Source: Firmicutes bacterium CAG:555 (GTDB lineage Bacteria > Bacillota > Clostridia > Oscillospirales > Oscillospiraceae). Taken from it: DNA of 11,079 bases. Location: positions 32,616 through 43,694 of the forward strand of contig HF986914.1 in the NCBI GenBank assembly GCA_000431075.1. The letters run 5' to 3'. Shown here in pieces: positions 6,745 to 11,079 of the stretch (position 1 is its first letter; each line of letters starts with the position of its first letter). Under the pieces are notes generated by a model. That model was not told the DNA's origin, made no database searches, and was given only the letters and a program-made list of their open reading frames with translations. Position numbers and translations under genes: made by a program.

Positions 6745-7704
6745 ATGAAAAAGTTTGTTGCTATAATTCTTGCTGTTGTTCTTTGCCTTTCCGTCTGCGC
6801 ATGCGGCGCCAAGGATTCTTCCGCTCCCGTGATCGGTATCTGCCAGTACGGCGAGCACGGCTCGCTCGACAATTGCCGTGAAGGCTTCATCCAGGGTCTC
6901 AAGGACGCTGGCCTTGTTGAGGGTACCGACTTCGTCATCGACTACCAGAATGCAAGCTTCGATGACAACATCGACAATCAGATTGCCCAGAGCTTCGCAG
7001 CTAAAGATGTTGCTCTTATGTGCGCTATCGCAACTCCTTCCGCAGTTGCCTGCTATGCAGCAGCTGAGGAGAAGGACATCCCCGTTATCTACACCGCAAT
7101 AAGCGATCCCGAGCAGGCTAAGCTCACCAGCGGTAACATCACCGGCACATCCGACAAGCTCCCCGTCGACGAGCAGCTCGAGCTCATCCGTGCTATTCAG
7201 CCCGATGCCAAGACCATCGGCATTGTCTACACCACCAGCGAACCGAACTCCATTTCCACCATTGCAGAGTACAAAGAGAAGGCTCCCGACTACGGCTTCA
7301 CCATCGAGGCTATCGGTGTTACCGCAGCAGCTGAGGTCACTCAGGCTGTTGACACCCTCATCAGCAAGAAGGTCGACTGCCTGAGCAACCTTACCGACAA
7401 CAATGTCGTCGGCGTTCTCTCCTCCGTCCTTGAAAAGACCAACGCCGCAAAGATCCCCGTATATGGCAGCGAGATCGAGCAGGTCAAGCTCGGCTGTGTT
7501 GCTTCCGCAGGCATCGACTATGTCGAGCTTGGCAAGATGACCGGCGAGATGGCCGCTAAGATTCTCAAGGGCGAAGCTACCGCAGACTCCATGCCTTACA
7601 AGGCCGTTACCGACTTTGCTGACTATGTCAATTCCGACGCTCTCAAGGAAATGGGTCTGACCCTCCCCTCCTCCATCGCCGACACTGCAATCGAGGCAAA
7701 ATAA
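6745..7704 (+). CDS. trpX: Tryptophan ABC transporter substrate-binding lipoprotein
   Basis: A 319-residue substrate-binding protein of the ABC_sub_bind family (PF04392). It has a lipoprotein signal: a charged MKK start, a hydrophobic core, and the lipobox VCAC with lipidated Cys20, so it is anchored outside the membrane. Family landmarks visible are IGICQYGEHGSLD (30-42), CAIATPSA (93-100), VIYTAISDP (114-122), GTSDKLPVDEQL (134-145), IGIVYTTSEPNS (158-169), LTDNNVV (216-222) and AGIDYVELGKMTGEMAAKIL (255-274). The ATG at 6745 has AAGGAG at 6731-6736, 8 bases away. It is the first gene after the tryptophan T-box, and that context, rather than the protein itself, gives the substrate: trpXYZ was previously predicted in Firmicutes from tryptophan T-boxes. 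Codon use favours C-ending codons more than in its neighbours, suggesting strong expression. The family also includes proteins annotated for other small molecules, so the substrate remains a prediction. Confidence 0.88.
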   Translation: MKKFVAIILAVVLCLSVCACGAKDSSAPVIGICQYGEHGSLDNCREGFIQGLKDAGLVEGTDFVIDYQNASFDDNIDNQIAQSFAAKDVALMCAIATPSAVACYAAAEEKDIPVIYTAISDPEQAKLTSGNITGTSDKLPVDEQLELIRAIQPDAKTIGIVYTTSEPNSISTIAEYKEKAPDYGFTIEAIGVTAAAEVTQAVDTLISKKVDCLSNLTDNNVVGVLSSVLEKTNAAKIPVYGSEIEQVKLGCVASAGIDYVELGKMTGEMAAKILKGEATADSMPYKAVTDFADYVNSDALKEMGLTLPSSIADTAIEAK

Positions 7705-7722
7705 TTTCGGAGTTTTTGAAAA

Positions 7723-8607
7723 ATGCTTGATATGATAATCGGCACGTTGACGCAGGGCTTAATATATGCCCTGCTGTCATACGGCATATACATTACATAT
7801 AAAATACTTGACTTCCCCGACCTCACGGTCGACGGCTCGTTTCCGCTCGGCGCTGCGGTGACGGCGGTGCTGTTGGTAAAGGGCTTTAACCCCTACCTTA
7901 CGCTGCTCGTCGCCATGGCAGTCGGTGCGCTTGCAGGTCTTGCAACGGGAATTATCCATGTCCGTCTCAAGGTAAGAGACCTGCTTGCAGGCATCATCAC
8001 GATGACCGCTCTGTTCTCGATAAATCTTCAGATCGGCGGCTCGAACCTCTCGGTCGAGCGTGGCATCGACACCATCTTCACCGCACAGCCCACGATGCTT
8101 CTGTTCGGCTCGGTGTCGCTTATTTACCGCAAGCTCATCGTTGCGTTTATCCTTGCGCTTGTCTTCAAGTTTCTGCTTGATGCGTACCTCAAGACCAAGA
8201 GCGGTATGCTGCTGCGTGCCGTCGGCGATAACTCCGCCCTCGTCACAAGCCTTGCAAAGGATAACGGCCGCGTGAAGATTCTCGGTTTGGTGCTTTCAAA
8301 CGCACTCGTTGCGCTCTCCGGTGCAATAGTTTGTCAGGAGCAGCGCAGCTTCTCGGCAACCATGGGCACAGGTCAGATGGTATTCGGCCTTGCAACGGTC
8401 ATCATCGGCACAACGCTGTTCAGGAAGCTCGACTTTGTCAAGGGTACCACCGCCGTTGTCATAGGCAGCATTCTTTACAAGGCCTGCATTCAGATAGCGA
8501 TAGTAGCCGGACTTCCGGCAAATCTTCTGAAGCTCGTTACCGCCGTACTGTTCCTCATCATTCTGGTGCTCGGCGGCATGAAAGGCAAGGTGACGCAAAG
8601 TGCTTGA
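7723..8607 (+). CDS. trpY: Tryptophan ABC transporter permease
   Basis: A 294-residue integral membrane protein of the branched-chain-type permease family (BPD_transp_2, PF02653), with about eight hydrophobic segments (roughly residues 5-27, 40-53, 57-79, 87-105, 128-152, 186-205, 218-235 and 262-286). Typical family sequence is seen at YKILDFPDLTVDGSFPLGAA (26-45) and in the loop DNSALVTSLAKDNGRVKILG followed by LSNALVALSGAIVCQEQ, the likely coupling region with the ATPase. It begins 18 bases after trpX, with TCGGAG (7707-7712) as ribosome site. Its end overlaps the next gene by 8 bases. It should form the transmembrane pore, probably as a homodimer because no second permease gene is present. 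Confidence 0.88.
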   Translation: MLDMIIGTLTQGLIYALLSYGIYITYKILDFPDLTVDGSFPLGAAVTAVLLVKGFNPYLTLLVAMAVGALAGLATGIIHVRLKVRDLLAGIITMTALFSINLQIGGSNLSVERGIDTIFTAQPTMLLFGSVSLIYRKLIVAFILALVFKFLLDAYLKTKSGMLLRAVGDNSALVTSLAKDNGRVKILGLVLSNALVALSGAIVCQEQRSFSATMGTGQMVFGLATVIIGTTLFRKLDFVKGTTAVVIGSILYKACIQIAIVAGLPANLLKLVTAVLFLIILVLGGMKGKVTQSA

Positions 8608-9373
8608 GCTTAAAAATATCTCAAAAACCTATAACCCCGGCACGGTCACCGAAATGTGTCTGTTTAAAGACTTTGAGCTTGCCGTCAAGGACGGTGAGTT
8701 TGTCTCCGTCGTCGGTAGCAACGGCAGCGGCAAGACCTCGATGCTCAATATAATCTGCGGCTCTATCCCCATCGACAGTGGCGACTGCCTTATAGGCGGC
8801 GAGAGCATCAACAAGCAGAAGGATTTCGTGCGCTACAAAAAGATAGGCCGTGTTTACCAGAACCCCTCCATGGGTACCTGCCCGAACATGACCATTTTGG
8901 AAAACCTCTCCCTTGCCGACAACAAGGGCAAGCACTTTGGACTCGGGATTGGCGTTTCCAAAAAGCGCATAAATGATTATAAGCAGATGCTCTCCGCTCT
9001 CGGTCTCGGGCTTGAGGATAAGCTCAATGTCAAGATGGGCTCGCTGTCCGGCGGTCAGCGTCAGGCGGTCGCACTGCTGATGGCAACGATGACTCCGCTC
9101 GACTTTCTCATCTTAGATGAGCACACGGCGGCGCTCGACCCGCACACAGCGAATATCATAATGGAGCTTACAGACAAGATAGTGCGCGAGAAAAAGCTCA
9201 CCGCAATTATGGTCACGCACAACCTGCGCTACGCCGTTGAGTACGGCTCAAGGCTCATCATGATGGACAAGGGACACATCGTCTTAGATGTCGAAGGTGA
9301 GAAAAAGAAAAACACCAAAGTCGAGGATATTCTCGATCTGTTCACCAGCATCTCCATCGAGTGCGGTAACTGA
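8600..9373 (+). CDS. trpZ: Tryptophan ABC transporter ATP-binding protein
   Basis: A 257-residue ABC ATPase with all motifs intact: Walker A GSNGSGKT (39-46), Q-loop RVYQNPSMG with Gln87, signature LSGGQRQA (149-156), Walker B LDFLILDE (167-174), D-loop AALD (177-180) and the switch His207 in MVTHN. It powers uptake through the upstream permease from the cytoplasmic face. The start is GTG at 8600, inside the last codons of trpY (8-base overlap), with AAGGTGA (8587-8593) 6 bases upstream, so translation is probably coupled. It is the last gene of the T-box operon. No intrinsic terminator with a U-tract follows, so some transcription may enter spoIIID. Confidence 0.9.
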   Translation: MLELKNISKTYNPGTVTEMCLFKDFELAVKDGEFVSVVGSNGSGKTSMLNIICGSIPIDSGDCLIGGESINKQKDFVRYKKIGRVYQNPSMGTCPNMTILENLSLADNKGKHFGLGIGVSKKRINDYKQMLSALGLGLEDKLNVKMGSLSGGQRQAVALLMATMTPLDFLILDEHTAALDPHTANIIMELTDKIVREKKLTAIMVTHNLRYAVEYGSRLIMMDKGHIVLDVEGEKKKNTKVEDILDLFTSISIECGN

Positions 9374-9376
9374 ATC

Positions 9377-9407
9377 TCATATCTGCTCCCCTTGGTACAT
9401 ATACATT
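9377..9407 (+). promoter_or_regulatory. Candidate SigE (mother-cell) promoter of spoIIID
   Basis: TCATATC (9377-9383) resembles the SigE -35 box, and TATACATT (9400-9407) matches the SigE -10 consensus CATACAnT at all but the first base. The spacer is 16 bases, slightly longer than the usual 13-15; an overlapping but poorer -10 (CATATACA at 9398) would give 14. A start near 9414 leaves about 23 bases, including the AAGGGGAG ribosome site, before the GTG start. SigE control of spoIIID is established in Bacillus subtilis. The boxes were recognised by eye only. Confidence 0.4.
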
Positions 9408-9428
9408 GAGTATGTGAGCCAAGGGGAG
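9386..9428 (+). promoter_or_regulatory. Hairpin that would bury the spoIIID ribosome site in read-through RNA
   Basis: CTCCCCTTGG (9386-9395) pairs perfectly with CCAAGGGGAG (9419-9428), ten base pairs, and an inner ACATA/TATGT helix (9397-9401 with 9411-9415) leaves a 9-base loop. The 3' arm contains the whole AAGGGGAG Shine-Dalgarno sequence (9421-9428). No T-run follows, so it is not a normal terminator. Only RNA that starts upstream, such as trpXYZ read-through, contains both arms. Confidence 0.6.
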
Positions 9429-9436
9429 TGGTGTAT

Positions 9437-9685
9437 GTGCATACAAATATCGAGGAACGCGCCTGCGATCTGGCGGTGTACATTATTGAGAACAAGGCTA
9501 CCGTCCGTGCAGCGGCAAAGCAGTTCGGGATCTCCAAAAGCACCGTACACAAGGATCTCACAGAGAGACTGAAAACAGTTAACCCCGCGCTGTATCATCA
9601 GGTGCGGGAGCTGCTTGATATCAACAAGGCCGAGCGCCACATCCGCGGCGGCATGGCGACAAGAAGAAAATACAAGGGCAGATAG
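9437..9685 (+). CDS. spoIIID: Sporulation transcriptional regulator SpoIIID
   Basis: An 82-residue DNA-binding protein. It aligns by memory with the conserved SpoIIID pattern from its first residues (HTNIEERACDLAVYIIENKA against the MHDYIKER-type start of B. subtilis). The helix-turn-helix is TVRAAAKQFGISKSTVHKDL (22-41), followed by ERL, the NPAL helix and a basic tail RHIRGGMATRRKYKGR (68-82) that contributes to DNA contact in this family. SpoIIID works in the mother cell, activating or repressing many SigE-dependent genes and sigK. GTG at 9437 is chosen because it matches the family start and lies 8 bases from AAGGGGAG (9421-9428); GTG at 9428 or 9431 would overlap or crowd that site. It is shorter at the C-terminus than the B. 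subtilis protein (93), as is common in Clostridia. It lies between the trp operon and spoVAD. Confidence 0.92.
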   Translation: MHTNIEERACDLAVYIIENKATVRAAAKQFGISKSTVHKDLTERLKTVNPALYHQVRELLDINKAERHIRGGMATRRKYKGR

Positions 9686-9710
9686 GCAGGTCATGACCTG
9701 CCTATTTTTC
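9682..9710 (+). terminator. Perfectly palindromic terminator after spoIIID
   Basis: ATAGGCAGGTCA (9682-9693) and TGACCTGCCTAT (9694-9705) form an uninterrupted 24-base palindrome, so the real loop is the central CATG or so, followed by TTTTTC (9705-9710). Its 5' arm includes the spoIIID stop codon TAG (9683-9685). It should separate spoIIID from spoVAD. Confidence 0.85.
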
Positions 9711-9753
9711 GTATTATTTATCATATATCGGGCAAACTAATGTCGGTGATAAT

Positions 9754-10767
9754 ATGACTAAAAAGATAGGCAGGCAGACCCTGAAGCTTCAATATCCGCC
9801 GACTATTGCGGCGACCGCTGCGGTCGTTGGGCAGAAAGAGGGTCAAGGGCCGCTCAAGCGTTTTTTTGACTATATCTCGTACGACTCGTACTTCGGCGAA
9901 AAGACTTGGGAGAAGGCGGAAACTGCCATGCTCAAGCAGTGCTTTTCACTGTGCTGCGATAAGGGCAAGGTCGCACCTAAGGAACTGGATTTCGTTTTCT
10001 CGGGCGACCTGCTAAATCAGTGCGTGGGCTCGGCGTTTGCGATGAAGGACAGCAATATCCCCTACTTTGGGCTTTACGGCGCTTGCTCGACGATGGGCGA
10101 GGCGCTGACTCTCGGTGCTATGACCATTGACGGCGGTTTTGCCTCCACGGTCTGTGCTCTTACAAGCTCGCACTTTTGCTCGTCCGAGCGGCAGTACCGC
10201 TTCCCTCTTGAGTACGGCGGTCAGCGTGCGCCCACGGCACAGTGGACGGTCACGGGCTCGGGCGCTGCGATACTCAAAAGCAGCGGAAACGGGCCGTTCA
10301 TCACGCACTTGACACCGGGCAGAATAGTCGATGCGGGCATAAAGGATGCAAACAACATGGGCAGCGCCATGGCTCCCTCGGCATACGAAACGCTCAAGGC
10401 TCACTTTGAAGATACAGGCAGAGCTCCCGATTACTACGACCTCATCGTCACGGGCGATCTCGGTGTTCTCGGTCACGACACGCTTGAGGATCTGTTCCGC
10501 CGTGACGGCATGACCCTCGGCAAGCACTACAACGACTGCGGCATTTTGATATTCGACATTCAAAAGCAGGATGTCCACGCAGGCGGCTCGGGCTGTGGCT
10601 GCTCGGCATCGGTCTTTGCATCGTATATCATGCAGGGCTTTACGGAAAATCGCTGGAGCAAGGTGCTTTTTGCGCCGACGGGTGCGCTCATGTCACCGAC
10701 GAGCGCTCAGCAGGGCGACAGCATTCCGGGCATCTGCCACGCCGTGGCAATAGAAAAAACTCTGTAA
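9754..10767 (+). CDS. spoVAD: Stage V sporulation protein AD (SpoVAD)
   Basis: A 337-residue protein, full length for SpoVAD (about 338). It has a thiolase-like fold, seen in the GLYGACSTMGEALTLGAM segment around Cys111, the SSHFCSSERQYRFPLEYG segment (138-155), APTAQWTVTGSGAAIL (159-174), and the C-terminal GGSGCGCSASVFASY region (277-291). SpoVAD binds dipicolinic acid on the inner membrane side of the forespore and is required for Ca-DPA uptake during sporulation and release in germination; thiolase chemistry is not its role. ATG at 9754 has only a weak CGGTGAT ribosome site (9744-9750). spoVAC, normally the gene just upstream, is absent; a terminator and spoIIID are there instead. No promoter could be assigned with confidence. 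Confidence 0.95.
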   Translation: MTKKIGRQTLKLQYPPTIAATAAVVGQKEGQGPLKRFFDYISYDSYFGEKTWEKAETAMLKQCFSLCCDKGKVAPKELDFVFSGDLLNQCVGSAFAMKDSNIPYFGLYGACSTMGEALTLGAMTIDGGFASTVCALTSSHFCSSERQYRFPLEYGGQRAPTAQWTVTGSGAAILKSSGNGPFITHLTPGRIVDAGIKDANNMGSAMAPSAYETLKAHFEDTGRAPDYYDLIVTGDLGVLGHDTLEDLFRRDGMTLGKHYNDCGILIFDIQKQDVHAGGSGCGCSASVFASYIMQGFTENRWSKVLFAPTGALMSPTSAQQGDSIPGICHAVAIEKTL

Positions 10768-10776
10768 GGTGATTAA

Positions 10777-11079
10777 ATGGACTTTTTAGATTATCTCAAA
10801 GCATTTGCCGTCGGCGGCGTTTTATGCGCCATCGGGCAGCTTTTGATCGACAAAACCAAGCTCACGCCCGCAAGGATATTGACGGCGTATGTTGTCGCCG
10901 GTGTAATTCTCGGTGCGGTTGGGCTGTATCAGCCGCTGGTCAACTGGGCAGGCGCCGGTGCGACCGTTCCGCTGACGGGCTTCGGCAACACACTTGCCAA
11001 GGGTGTTAAACAGGCAGTCGAAAGCGATGGACTTCTCGGCGTATTTACCGGCGGCTTCCCCGCCTCGGCCGGCGGGCTC
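10777..11079 (+). CDS. spoVAE: Stage V sporulation protein AE (SpoVAE), C-terminus cut by the window edge
   Basis: 101 codons are visible of a small membrane protein, usually about 115-120 residues. Hydrophobic segments lie near residues 9-24 (AFAVGGVLCAIGQLLI), 34-52 (TAYVVAGVILGAVGLYQPL) and from about 84 on. The visible segments IGQLLIDKTKLTPARIL and VPLTGFGNTLAKGVKQAVES are strongly SpoVAE-like, as is GLLGVFTGG near the edge. It should act with SpoVAC and SpoVAD in the Ca-DPA channel of the spore inner membrane. The ATG lies 9 bases after the spoVAD stop. Its ribosome site AAGGTGA (10766-10772) overlaps that stop, so the two genes are one unit. Confidence 0.93.
   Translation, partial: MDFLDYLKAFAVGGVLCAIGQLLIDKTKLTPARILTAYVVAGVILGAVGLYQPLVNWAGAGATVPLTGFGNTLAKGVKQAVESDGLLGVFTGGFPASAGGL

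Noticed and set aside
9386..9428. Hairpin after trpZ as an intrinsic terminator
   Set aside because: The stem is strong but followed by TGGTGTATGTG, with no T-run on either strand. A ribosome-site-masking role fits better, although partial termination is not excluded.
9711..9739. SigG-like promoter before spoVAD (GTATT, then CAAACTA)
   Set aside because: Both boxes match poorly, and the predicted start near 9746 would cut into the spoVAD ribosome site.

Overview
The window looks like a chromosomal piece of a spore-forming, anaerobic Clostridia bacterium, probably gut-associated and Oscillospiraceae/Ruminococcaceae-like. The reasons are sporulation genes (spoIIID, spoVAD, spoVAE), a Firmicutes-type T-box leader, a pair of 2-hydroxyacyl-CoA dehydratase-family genes (oxygen-sensitive amino-acid fermentation enzymes), and a large secreted protein of CxxC repeats plus fibronectin III domains, a style common in gut Firmicutes. 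Base composition is near 50% GC in genes, with AT-rich intergenic gaps, AGGAGG-type ribosome sites and SigA-like promoters. The genus assignment is inference.

Left half (1-6170), all on the minus strand, three separate transcription units. Reading leftwards, 6170-2583 encodes a 1196-residue secreted protein with its own SigA-like promoter (6224-6252) and terminator (2541-2573). Next, 2463-2005 encodes a small coiled-coil protein with its own promoter (2497-2525) and terminator (1931-1962). Then a candidate promoter (1817-1845) leads into a translationally coupled pair (ATGA overlap at 553-556) of 2-hydroxyacyl-CoA dehydratase-family subunits; the second runs off the left edge.

Centre (6334-9373), plus strand. 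A near-consensus promoter drives a complete tryptophan T-box leader. Its specifier codon is UGG, and its antiterminator bulge UGGC fits the GCCA end of tRNA-Trp. It is followed by a 12-bp terminator and an ABC transporter operon: a substrate-binding lipoprotein, a permease and an ATPase (trpXYZ). Uncharged tRNA-Trp should allow read-through and so raise tryptophan uptake.

Right end (9374-11079), plus strand. This holds sporulation genes: spoIIID (mother-cell regulator), a palindromic terminator, then spoVAD and the start of spoVAE (dipicolinic acid channel components). spoVAC, the usual upstream neighbour of spoVAD, is not here. No terminator separates trpZ from spoIIID. Instead there is a long hairpin whose 3' arm is the spoIIID Shine-Dalgarno sequence, with a plausible SigE promoter in its 5' arm and loop. 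This suggests that read-through transcripts from the trp operon are translationally silent for SpoIIID, while a transcript started at the SigE promoter is not. This is the most interesting hypothesis in the window.
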